Of a stretch of DNA of 64,000 bases, positions 56,151 through 64,000 are shown piece after piece. Position 1 is the stretch's first letter. Each line of letters starts with the position of its first letter. Below the pieces are notes generated by a model. That model searched no databases. It saw only the letters and a list, made by a program, of their open reading frames with translations, and was not told the origin of the DNA. The position numbers were made by a program, and so were the translations under genes. This DNA is from CAVXSP01 sp963724645 (GTDB lineage: Bacteria; Acidobacteriota; Vicinamibacteria; Vicinamibacterales; SCN-69-37): contig CAVRVJ010000003.1 in the NCBI GenBank assembly GCA_963724645.1, forward strand, positions 558,001 through 622,000. The letters run 5' to 3'.

Positions 56151-58841
56151 ATGCCCCAGCTGTTTCTGATCGACGGCAACTCGCAGATGTACCGCGCCTA
56201 TCACGCGATCCGCGGGTTGACCGGACCGGACGGCCGCTCCACGAATGCCGTCTACGGTTTCTCAACGATGCTTCGGAAACTGCTCGCAGATCAAAAGCCG
56301 GAATACATCGCGGCGTCATTCGACCTGGCCGGCCCGACTTTCCGTGACGATCTGGCGAAGGACTACAAAGCAAATCGCGCGCCGATGCCCTCAGACCTCG
56401 CGGAGCAGATTCCGCTGGTGCACGAGGCCTGCGAGGCCCTCGGTGTGCCGATCCTCACGTCCGAGCGGTTCGAGGCCGACGACGTGATTGGCACGCTGGC
56501 AGTGCAGGCGCGCGCCGCAGGGTTCGATGTCGCGATCGTCACGGGCGACAAGGATTTCTTTCAGCTCGTCGGCGACGGCATCCGCGTGTTCAACCCGCGC
56601 GACGAGGGCATCTGGTTCGACCCGGCTGGCGTCGTCGAGAAGTTCGGCGTCCGCCCGGATCAGGTCGTCGATGTCCTGGCGCTGATGGGCGACAGCATCG
56701 ACAACATCAAAGGCGTGCCCGGCATCGGCGAGAAGGGCGCGCGCGAACTGATCTCGACGCACGGAACGCTCGATGCCTTGCTGGCAGCCGCGGCGACGAT
56801 CACGAACAAGCGGTATCGCGAAGGGCTGTTGACCTCGCGCGGACTCCGCCAGAGAGAGCCGGGAGCTGGCGCGAATCCGTACCGACGTGCCCGTGGCGTT
56901 CGACGCGGAGGCCGTACGCTATCGCGGTCCATCGCGCGAACGCTGCTACGCGCTGTTTTCGTCCCTGGGGTTTCGCACGCTGGTCTCGGAGTTCGCGCCA
57001 ACGGCCGCGACGTCCGCCGCGCGACTATTGCGTGCTCACGTCGCTCCCGGAGATCGACGCGCTGGTGCAGTCCATCCGGGAGGCAGGCCGTGTCGGCATC
57101 GGCGTGATGGCGACCAGTTCCTCCGCGGTGCAGGCGGAGCTGGTCGGCTGGGCGTTTTCTGCGCGGCCGGGAACCGGCTGCTACATCCCGATGGCGCATG
57201 GAGGGCTCGCGGATACGCCGAACGTGTCGGTCCGCGACGCCTTCGATCGCCTCGGCCCCGTGCTGGCGGATCCGTCCATCGCCAAGGTCGGCCACGATCT
57301 GAAATTCGTCACGATCGCCTGCGCCCGGGAGGGCGTGACGCTGGCGGGCGACCGATCTGGACACGATGGTCCTCAGCTATCTGCTCGACGCCACGCGATC
57401 CAGCCATGACATCGAGGGACTGGTGCTCGAGCGGGCAAATTATCGGGCCCTTTCCGAAGAGGATCTGACCGGCCGCGGCACCAAGGCCGTCAGGCTGAGC
57501 GACGTGCCCGCGCGATCGCTGCTGGCCTACGCCGCCGAGCGCGCGGACCTGCCTCTGGTGCTCGCACCCAAGCTGCACGAGGACCTTCAGCGCGAAGGAC
57601 TGGAACGCGTGTATCGGGAACTGGAGCAGCCGCTGATTCCCGTGCTGGCAGCCATCGAGCGCGCCGGAATCAAGATCGACGGCGACGCGCTGGCTGCGCA
57701 GGGCCGGGCGATGCAGCTGCAGCTCGACGGGCTCGGCACCAGGATCTACGCGCTCGCCGGCTGCGAGTTCAACATCAACTCGCCCAAGCAGCTGTCCGAT
57801 GTCCTCTTCGAGAAGCTGAATCTGCAGCCAGGCAAGAAGACCGGCAAGACCCGCGTGGTCTCCACGGCCGTCGACGTGCTCGAGGAACTGGCGCTCACGC
57901 ACGAAGTGCCCGGCCTCGTACTCAAATGGCGAAGCCTTCAGAAGTTGAAGGGCACGTATGTCGACGCCTTGCCTGGGCTCGTCAACCCGGCGACCGGCCG
58001 GCTGCACACGACGTTCAACCAGGCCGTCGCCGCAACCGGCCGGCTGAGCAGCAGCGACCCGAATCTGCAGAACATTCCGATCCGGACCGCGGCAGGGCGC
58101 GAGATTCGCGGCGCCTTCGTTGCAGAGCCGGGGCACGTCCTGATTTCCGCGGACTACTCGCAAATCGAGCTGCGCGTCCTGGCACACCTCTCGGAGGACG
58201 CCGCGCTCGTCGAAGCCTTCAGCCGCGGCGTCGACATCCACGATCAAACTGCCGAGCGTGTCTTCGGCGCCAACAGCGGGCTCGACCCGCACGAGTTGCG
58301 ACGGCGCGCGAAAATCATCAACTACGCGCTGCTCTACGGGAAAACCGCGTTCACGCTCGCGAAGGATATCGGCGTCCCGCAGCAGGCGGCGCAGGCATTC
58401 ATCGACGCGTATTTTTCCGGCTACCCTGAAGTTCGCGGGTACATCGACCGGACCCTGGCCGACGCCCGTGCCAGCGGAGTCGTGCGCACGATCACCGGTA
58501 GGCGCCGTCTCATGCCGGAGTTGACCAGCCGTAACGGAATGATCCGCATGGCGGCCGAGCGCGAAGCGGTCAACATGCCGATCCAGGGCACCGCCGCGGA
58601 CATTTTGAAGAAGGCCATGATCGATGTGCACGCCGCGCTCGCGCGCCGCAACGCCGGGGCGTCCGCGCCCAGCCGCATGATCCTGACGGTGCACGACGAA
58701 TTGCTGTTCGAGGCGCCGGACGATGACGCGGCGGAGGTCGCCAGCCTCGTGAAGGATGTCATGCAGCGGGCGTTTGCGCTGAACGTGCCGCTGACAGTCG
58801 ATGTCGGCATCGGAAAGAATTGGAAAGAGGCGAAGCCGTAG
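56151..58841 (+). CDS. polA: DNA polymerase I (three frameshifts)
   Basis: Repair and Okazaki-fragment polymerase, about 897 aa. ATG 56151 gives MPQLFLIDGNSQMYRAYHAI, the 5' nuclease (ADDVIGTLA, VTGDKDFFQLV, GVPGIGEKGA). Slips near 56845, 57023 and 57355 split the middle. The proofreading domain lacks the DxE motif (IGVMATSSS instead), so it is probably inactive. Polymerase motif A is DYSQIELRVLAHLSED, motif B RRRAKIINYALLYG and motif C TVHDELLFEAP, all intact. In motif B the residue equivalent to E. coli Phe762 is Tyr (codon 58323-58325). Confidence 0.96.
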
Positions 58842-58884
58842 CAGCCCGTCGTGCAAGTGGGCGTGGACCTTGGGACCCCTTTCC

Positions 58885-60564
58885 TTATCTATTCAACACG
58901 AACGCGACAATCGCGCTGCTCGATGAGACGACCACGTACTGCTGTCCGTCCATCTCGTACGTAATCGGGCCGTTGGTCACGTTGCCGATGCGCGAATGCC
59001 ACAGCGCCTGGCCCGTCGTCGCGTTGAGCGCCTCGAGGCCGCCGGAGCCGCCGGTGAAGAGCACGTTGCCCGCTGTGGTCAGAATCCCGAGATGGCTGCC
59101 GCCCTCCCAGGGATGGCTCCAGCGCACCTTTCCGGTCTTGTAGTCGATTGCCTGCAGCATCGATTCGGACCAGCCGCCGCGGTCCGTGCCGCCCCAGCCC
59201 TGGGGGTTGTCGCTCGGATCGTAGATGTAATACACGCTGAAGGCCCGCGTCGCATTCACGTAGAACAACCCAGTGAGCGGACTGAAGCTTGGAGACGGCC
59301 AGTTGGCCGCGCCGCCCTGGTTCGGCGACACGAGCGCGCCGTCCAGTTGCGGAAACTTCGCCGGATTGGGAATGGGTTGGCCCTTGGCGTCGTACCCGAG
59401 CGACCAGTTCGTCTTCACGAACTCGGATGACACAATCGCCTTGCCGTTGGTCCGATCGAGGACGAAAAAGTGGCCGTTGCGGGCGGCCTGGGCGATCAGC
59501 TTTCTCGGCTGACCGTTGATTTCGCCATCGAAGAGCACGGCCGTCTGGGTCGAGTCCCAATCGTGCGTGTCGTGCGGCGACGACTGAAAATACCAGACCA
59601 TCTTGCCCGTGTCGGCGTTGAGCGCGACGATGGAGCCGGTGAACAGATTGCTGCCGGCCCGATTCTTGAACGCGATCACCGGCTGCGGGTTGCCCGTCGT
59701 GACATAGATCAGGTTCAGCTCCGGATCGTAGGTGACAGGCTGCCACGTCATGCCGCCGCCGTGCTTCATCGCCTCCACGTTGGGCCAGGTGTCGGAACCG
59801 GGTTCATCCATCTTCTGCGGGACGACCCACCAGCGCCACTGCTCGTCGCCGGTCACCGGGTCGTGGGCCTCCAGATAACCAGGCACATCGAGGTCGTCGC
59901 CGCTCACACCGGCGATGACGTGATTCTTGATGACGACCGGCGCCACCGATCCGTAGTAGAAAAGCTCGAGATCGCAAATCGTCTTGCTCCAGCGCTGGGT
60001 CCCGTCGCTCATCTTCAGGGCGACGAGATGGCAATCCGGCGTCTCGAAATACAACGTGTCGCCAAGGGCGGCCATGCCCCGATTGCCGATATGGATGCCG
60101 CCCTTCGACTGCCACGTGAAGTGCCAAAGCTCCCGTCCCGTCCGCGCCTCGACAGCGAACGCGTTGTCGGGCGTCGCGAAGTACAGGATGCCGTTGATGA
60201 ACAGCGGTGTCGCCTTCGTGCCGCCGGCGATCGGATACAGCCAGGCCAGGCTGAGCCCTTTGACGTTCGAGGCGTCAATCTGCTTGAGCGCGCTGAACCG
60301 CCGGCCTGAATAGTCGCCGTTGTAGCTCGGCCATGAATCGGTGCCAGGGTTCAACAGTTTCGCGGGATCGAGACCGCCGCTCTGCGGCAGCGCGGAGACA
60401 GAGGGTGAGAGCGTGAGAGGGTGAAAGGGTGAGAGAAAGGGTGAGAGAAAAGGCAAAGGCTGAACGAGGGAAAAGAGCAGGAACAGAATCGTTCCCACGG
60501 CCCGTGCGGCCGGAGTCTTTGTTGTCTCTCTTTCTCTGCATCTCTCTCCGTGACTTTCTCTCAC
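58885..60564 (-). CDS. Pyrroloquinoline-quinone-dependent dehydrogenase
   Basis: 559-aa periplasmic eight-bladed propeller quinoprotein, alcohol/glucose dehydrogenase type: SWPSYNGDYSGRRFSALKQI, repeated tryptophan-docking motifs (TGRELWHFTWQ, TGKMVWYFQ, TGQALWHSR), VTTGNPQP and the conserved PHDTHDWDSTQ. The substrate is not predictable. The N-terminal export signal includes a segment LSPFLSPFHPLTLSPS that is a translated CACCCTTT-type repeat (60410-60455). The start is uncertain; ATG 60564 gives a long charged pre-sequence. The gene follows a diheme cytochrome c, its likely electron acceptor. Confidence 0.9.
   Translation of the reverse strand: MRESHGERCRERETTKTPAARAVGTILFLLFSLVQPLPFLSPFLSPFHPLTLSPSVSALPQSGGLDPAKLLNPGTDSWPSYNGDYSGRRFSALKQIDASNVKGLSLAWLYPIAGGTKATPLFINGILYFATPDNAFAVEARTGRELWHFTWQSKGGIHIGNRGMAALGDTLYFETPDCHLVALKMSDGTQRWSKTICDLELFYYGSVAPVVIKNHVIAGVSGDDLDVPGYLEAHDPVTGDEQWRWWVVPQKMDEPGSDTWPNVEAMKHGGGMTWQPVTYDPELNLIYVTTGNPQPVIAFKNRAGSNLFTGSIVALNADTGKMVWYFQSSPHDTHDWDSTQTAVLFDGEINGQPRKLIAQAARNGHFFVLDRTNGKAIVSSEFVKTNWSLGYDAKGQPIPNPAKFPQLDGALVSPNQGGAANWPSPSFSPLTGLFYVNATRAFSVYYIYDPSDNPQGWGGTDRGGWSESMLQAIDYKTGKVRWSHPWEGGSHLGILTTAGNVLFTGGSGGLEALNATTGQALWHSRIGNVTNGPITYEMDGQQYVVVSSSSAIVAFVLNR
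60415..60455. repeat. GGGTGAAA/GGGTGAGAGAAA repeat inside the quinoprotein signal region
   Basis: Three imperfect units of GGGTGA(GAG)AAA. They are inverted with respect to the CACCCTTT array at 60562-60593, so the two could pair. Here the repeat is in frame and encodes Ser/Pro/Leu/Phe residues of the export signal. Confidence 0.7.
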
Positions 60565-60593
60565 CCTTTCACCCTTTCACCCTTTCACCCTTT
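60562..60593. repeat. Tandem octamer (CACCCTTT)x4
   Basis: Four exact head-to-tail copies of CACCCTTT between the cytochrome and quinoprotein genes, followed by a degenerate TTTCACTCT. Related units flank the stop at 48915-48970. Confidence 0.88.
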
Positions 60594-60603
60594 TCACTCT
60601 CTG

Positions 60604-61497
60604 TCACTTGAGCGTGACGAGATACGCCACCAGATCGTGCATGTTCTTGTCGGTGATCCGGTCGAGGAGTTCATGATGCGCCTGAAGAGGATCCGTCTTG
60701 ACGACTTTGGTGCCTGGCGTCTGCTTCACGGCGTGCACGACGCCCGACGGGTCTCGGAAGGTGACATAGAAGTCGTCCAACTGGAGAAGCACGCCCGACA
60801 TCGACGCCCCGCCTTCGGGCGTCACCTCCACCGTGACCGCTGTCGGGTTCGGCCCGGCACCTCGCCCTCGCGCCGTGCCCGGAAACAACATGCGCTGCTG
60901 AACATCGACCGGGCTGGGGATACGAGTGGCGATCCCCGCAAGGCTGTGGCTCGTCGTGGTGTGGCAGGCCGTGCACCGCCCTTCGCCGTTGAAGTACGCG
61001 GCGCCGGCGGCAGCATCTCCCGTGAGAATGTCCTGCACGTTGAAAATCGGAGATCCCCGCAGCGTGTCGTTGATCCGCTGCCGCAGAAAGTGGGCCAGAT
61101 CCACGGCTTGGCTCTCGGTCAACGCCGAGCTCGGACGCCCGCTCTGCGTCTGATGTCCCTTCTTGAGAAACGGCCCGATTTCGGATCCGTTCCGGTCGTG
61201 CAGGACGAGCACCGATCGCACCAGGTTGGGGCCGTTGTCCGTGCCCCGCGCCTGGGTGCCGTGGCACGTGATGCATTCCGCGGCCCAGACCGTCCGGCCG
61301 CGATCTGCCGCAGCGGCGTCAACGGGCGGACGATCGGCGGGTCCCAGGGTCGGGCCGCCTCGCGGAGCTGGCGGCGCCGTAGTCTGCGCGCCGCCAGCGC
61401 CCCTGCCGCCGCCACGGGCAGGAGCCTGCGGCGCCTGCGCCCGCAGCATCACGGACGCCACAAGGACTGCAAGAATCGCGGAGGCGAGCCGGTACAT
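60604..61497 (-). CDS. Diheme cytochrome c
   Basis: 297-aa secreted cytochrome: signal peptide RLASAILAVLVASVMLRAQA, a Gly/Pro/Ala-rich linker, then two haem-binding CxxCH sites, CITCHG (near residue 75) and CTACHT (near residue 175). The C-terminal part (GGASMSGVLLQLDDFYVTFRDPSG, then DKNMHDLVAYL) resembles domains that follow cytochromes in quinoprotein clusters. It probably takes electrons from the PQQ enzyme encoded 39 bp downstream. Confidence 0.92.
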   Translation of the reverse strand: MYRLASAILAVLVASVMLRAQAPQAPARGGGRGAGGAQTTAPPAPRGGPTLGPADRPPVDAAAADRGRTVWAAECITCHGTQARGTDNGPNLVRSVLVLHDRNGSEIGPFLKKGHQTQSGRPSSALTESQAVDLAHFLRQRINDTLRGSPIFNVQDILTGDAAAGAAYFNGEGRCTACHTTTSHSLAGIATRIPSPVDVQQRMLFPGTARGRGAGPNPTAVTVEVTPEGGASMSGVLLQLDDFYVTFRDPSGVVHAVKQTPGTKVVKTDPLQAHHELLDRITDKNMHDLVAYLVTLK

Positions 61498-61562
61498 TGA
61501 CTTGATCGGCCGGCATCATACCATCCGGACCGGCGAGGCCGGCCGCCCCCTATAATTCGTCC

Positions 61563-62891
61563 GTGCCGGATCCCGTCATCGTCCCGCGAGCGGACCATCC
61601 CATCTCGCGGCGCGACATCGACCCGGACGCGCTGAAAGTGCTGTACCGGCTGCACCAGAACCGCCACGCGGCGTATCTGGTCGGCGGGAGCGTCCGCGAT
61701 CTGATTCTCGGCCGGCGGCCGAAGGACTTCGACATCGGTACCGACGCGCATCCGTACCAGATCAAGCGCCTGTTCAGGAACTGCTGGATCATCGGGCGAC
61801 GATTCCGGCTGGCGCACATCAAGTTCGGCTTGAAGACGATCGAGGTGGCGACATTCCGCAAGAACGTGCCCGATCCGCCGGCTGATCTCCCACCCGAAGA
61901 GGCCGCGGTTGTCGTCGCGTCATCGGCGCCTCCGTCGGCGGCGGGTGAAGTGGCGCCGGAAATGATCCACCGGGATAACACCTTCGGCACGCCGGAGGAA
62001 GACGCGTTCCGGCGTGATTTCACCATCAACGGGCTGTTTTACGACATCGCGACGTATTCGGTCATCGACTACGTCGGCGGGCTGGGCGATCTCCAGCAGA
62101 GGGTCATCCGTTCTATCGGCGACCCGCACGTGCGCTTCGTCGAGGATCCGGTGCGGATGCTGCGCGCGGCGGTGCTGGCGGCGCGACTCGGGTTCGACAT
62201 GGACGAATTCGTGCTCGAGGCGATCGCCAGGCACCGCACGCTGATCTTGAAGGCGTCGCCAGCGCGGCTGATCGAGGAGTACTTCAAGATTCTTCGCTCG
62301 GGATACGCCGAGGCCAGTTTCCGCGCACTCGGCCGGGTGCGGCTCCTCGAGCTGGTCACGCCGGAGCTGAAGGCGCCTCCGGAAGCCGTGTGGGAATCCC
62401 TTGCCAGCTTGGATGAGTACCGCCAGCGCTTTCCGGCCGCCCCGTCTGAACTGACGAATACGATCCTGATTGGGGCATTGCTCGTTCCCCTTGGGGCATT
62501 GGACCGGCGAACGCCGCCGGCGCCCGGAGGCGCCGGCACGCACCATGAGCGCGTCGAGTTCGGCATGCTGCAGGTGGCGAAGAAGGACATCGAGCGGCTT
62601 CGGCAGCTCAGAATCCTGCTGCCGCGGTTGATCGACCCCGACCTGCCGGTGCGTGTTGCGCGCGGCCTGCCGCATCGGCCGGCCTTCGCCGACGCGCTGA
62701 CATGGCTGGAGATTCTTGGCAATGCGCCTGACCGGCTCGAACACTGGAAGGTCGCGAAGCTGCACCGGCATCAGCACATTCCAGAGGAGGCGGCGACTCG
62801 GGAAGGGGCGGCCGAACACCCGCCCACGCGGCGCAGAAGGCGCCGGCGCCGCCGCAGCCGGCACAGGGACGGGCCCGCCGGGCCGAAATGA
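61563..62891 (+). CDS. pcnB: Poly(A) polymerase / tRNA nucleotidyltransferase family enzyme
   Basis: 442-aa class II nucleotidyltransferase. YLVGGSVRDLILGRRPKDFDIGTDA carries the catalytic GGxVRD and DxD, RRDFTINGLFYDIAT and DPVRMLRAAVLAARLGF follow, as in PcnB. The start is GTG 61563. A 30-residue insert (PPADLPPEEAAVVVASSAPP) lies before MIHRDNTFGTPEEDAFRRDF. The C-terminus has a run of about ten Arg followed by SRHRD, fitting RNA binding. It adds poly(A) tails or, less likely here, CCA ends. Convergent with serC (15 bp gap). Confidence 0.9.
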   Translation: MPDPVIVPRADHPISRRDIDPDALKVLYRLHQNRHAAYLVGGSVRDLILGRRPKDFDIGTDAHPYQIKRLFRNCWIIGRRFRLAHIKFGLKTIEVATFRKNVPDPPADLPPEEAAVVVASSAPPSAAGEVAPEMIHRDNTFGTPEEDAFRRDFTINGLFYDIATYSVIDYVGGLGDLQQRVIRSIGDPHVRFVEDPVRMLRAAVLAARLGFDMDEFVLEAIARHRTLILKASPARLIEEYFKILRSGYAEASFRALGRVRLLELVTPELKAPPEAVWESLASLDEYRQRFPAAPSELTNTILIGALLVPLGALDRRTPPAPGGAGTHHERVEFGMLQVAKKDIERLRQLRILLPRLIDPDLPVRVARGLPHRPAFADALTWLEILGNAPDRLEHWKVAKLHRHQHIPEEAATREGAAEHPPTRRRRRRRRRSRHRDGPAGPK

Positions 62892-62906
62892 GAAATGATG
62901 CCGGCC

Positions 62907-63993
62907 CTACCCGTGAGTTCGCTCGAACTCCCGCATGAATTCGACGAGCGCCCGGACGCCTTCGATCGGGAAGGCATTGTAGATCGATGCCCGCAGGCCG
63001 CCGACCGACCGATGACCCTTGAGGCCGTCAAATCCCGCGGCGGTCGCCTGCTTCACGAACTGCGCTTCGAGATCCGCGAGAGCCGAGGCGGAACGTCACG
63101 TTCATGCGCGAGCGGCTCCCTTTGTCCGCGTGAGGGCGCCAGAACGCCGTGCGGTCAAGTTCCTCATACAACAGCGCCGCCTTCCGATCGTTCATCTGCG
63201 CTATCGCCGGCAGTCCGCCAATGCCGACCAGCCATTTCATGACCAGCCTGAGGATATAGATGCCGAATACGGGCGGCGTGTTGTACATCGACCCGTTCTC
63301 CGCAATCGTCCGGTAGTTCAGCATCGTCGGCAGAGTCTCGGCCGAGCGAGCCATCAGGTCTTCGCGCATGACGACGACGGTCACGCCGGATGGGCCGAGG
63401 TTCTTCTGCGCGCCGGCATAGATGAGGCCGAATTTCGAGACATCGATCGGCCGCGAATACATGTCCGACGAGGTATCGCAGACGAGTGGCACCTCGCCGA
63501 CCTCCGGAATCTCCTGCCACTCGGTGCCATGAATGGTGTTGTTCGACGTCATGTGGACGTACGCCGCTTCGCGGGTGAGGCGGAGGTCGCCCTGCGAGGG
63601 AATCCGGCGGAATGCCTCGTTCTCAGTCGACGCCGCAACGTTCGTGCGGCCGACTTTGACAGCCTCCGCCAGAGCTCGTTTCGCCCACTCGCCGGTCACG
63701 ATGTAGTCGGCGGTCCGGCCGGGAAGCAGCAGGTTCATCGGCACCATCGAAAACTGCAGGCTGGCGCCACCTTGTAGAAAGAGGACCCTGTAATTCCTCG
63801 GGATGCCGCCGAGTGTCCGCAGGTCCGCTTCGGCGCCCTGGATGATCGCGTCGAACACTTTCGATCGGTGACTGATCTCCATCACCGACATCCCGACGCC
63901 CGGCAGGGCGATCAGATCGCGCTGTGCTTCTTCGAGCACCGGTACCGGCAGAATCGCGGGGCCGGCGGAGAAATTGTAAATGCGGTGGATCAT
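62907..63993 (-). CDS. serC: Phosphoserine aminotransferase (one frameshift)
   Basis: PLP enzyme of serine synthesis (3-phosphohydroxypyruvate to phosphoserine), also used for pyridoxine. ATG 63993 gives MIHRIYNFSAGPAILP. FLQGGASLQFSMVPMNLL, the HMTSNNTIHGTEW substrate segment and AGAQKNLGPSG with the PLP Lys are all present. One slip near 63085 breaks the C-terminus, which continues AQFVKQATAAGFDGLKGHRSVGGLRASIYNAFP and ends FERTHG at 62907. About 362 aa, normal length. Confidence 0.95.
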
Positions 63994-64000
63994 GGAAGTC

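Noticed and set aside
57309..58856. A 515-codon minus-strand frame opposite polA
   Set aside because: It covers exactly the polymerase domain and has only His/Arg/Gly-rich shadow composition.

Overview
The window is about 64 kb of high-GC chromosomal DNA from a bacterium. The 16S start region, the gene repertoire (VWFA-domain secreted proteins, carboxypeptidase-regulatory-like outer-membrane proteins, a soluble-type quinoprotein with a c-type cytochrome partner) and the pur gene order suggest an acidobacterium of the Vicinamibacteria / subgroup 6 type. That assignment is inference; the 16S at 4624-6176 would settle it. The protein genes carry roughly 45 single-base frameshifts spread over essential and non-essential genes alike. 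This is best explained by residual indels in a long-read or metagenome assembly, so many genes are annotated here as one gene across several frames.

Layout. 1-6720 (minus strand): a complete rRNA operon in the order promoter, 16S, tRNA-Ile(GAT), tRNA-Ala(TGC), 23S, 5S, terminator. Both large rRNAs are flanked by near-perfect inverted repeats that form processing stalks. 6723-22000: tyrS and most of the de novo purine pathway (purN, purM, purF, purL, purQ, purS, purB on minus; purE, purD further on), interleaved with a secreted HEAT-repeat protein, an M16 peptidase and rlmN. A REP-associated tyrosine (HUH) transposase with its own inverted REP copies sits between purN and purM; a third REP copy precedes rlmN. 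22019-30824 (plus): rpsU, a STAS anti-anti-sigma factor, then a tightly overlapped surface-glycan cluster: a UbiA-type polyprenyl-phosphate phosphoribosyltransferase, a DUF362 protein, a helical protein with a poly-Arg tract and four GT4-like glycosyltransferases that look like two paralogous pairs. 30856-37232 (minus): a sigma-54 response regulator, its PDZ/7TM/GAF/PAS histidine kinase and an outer-membrane barrel.

37428-48924: enolase, phosphoglycerate mutase, an acyl-CoA mutase large subunit translationally coupled to two peptide-type ABC ATPases, a LolD/MacB-type ATPase, acetyl-CoA synthetase, a small membrane protein, inositol-1-phosphate synthase and a methyltransferase-like protein. 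49026-56019: an envelope cluster (a TonB with an N-terminal HTH-like module, a two-TM protein, a VWFA protein, a BON protein, a large secreted protein with carboxypeptidase-regulatory-like domains and a membrane-anchored protein). 56151-63993: DNA polymerase I, a quinoprotein dehydrogenase with a diheme cytochrome, a poly(A) polymerase/CCA-transferase family enzyme and serC.

I saw no CRISPR array, prophage, toxin-antitoxin or restriction system. The most distinctive items are the REP/RAYT insertion that now supplies the purN start region, the ABBA glycosyltransferase cluster, the polymerase I with a Tyr at the ddNTP-discrimination site, the mutase/ABC-ATPase coupling and the HTH-TonB fusion.
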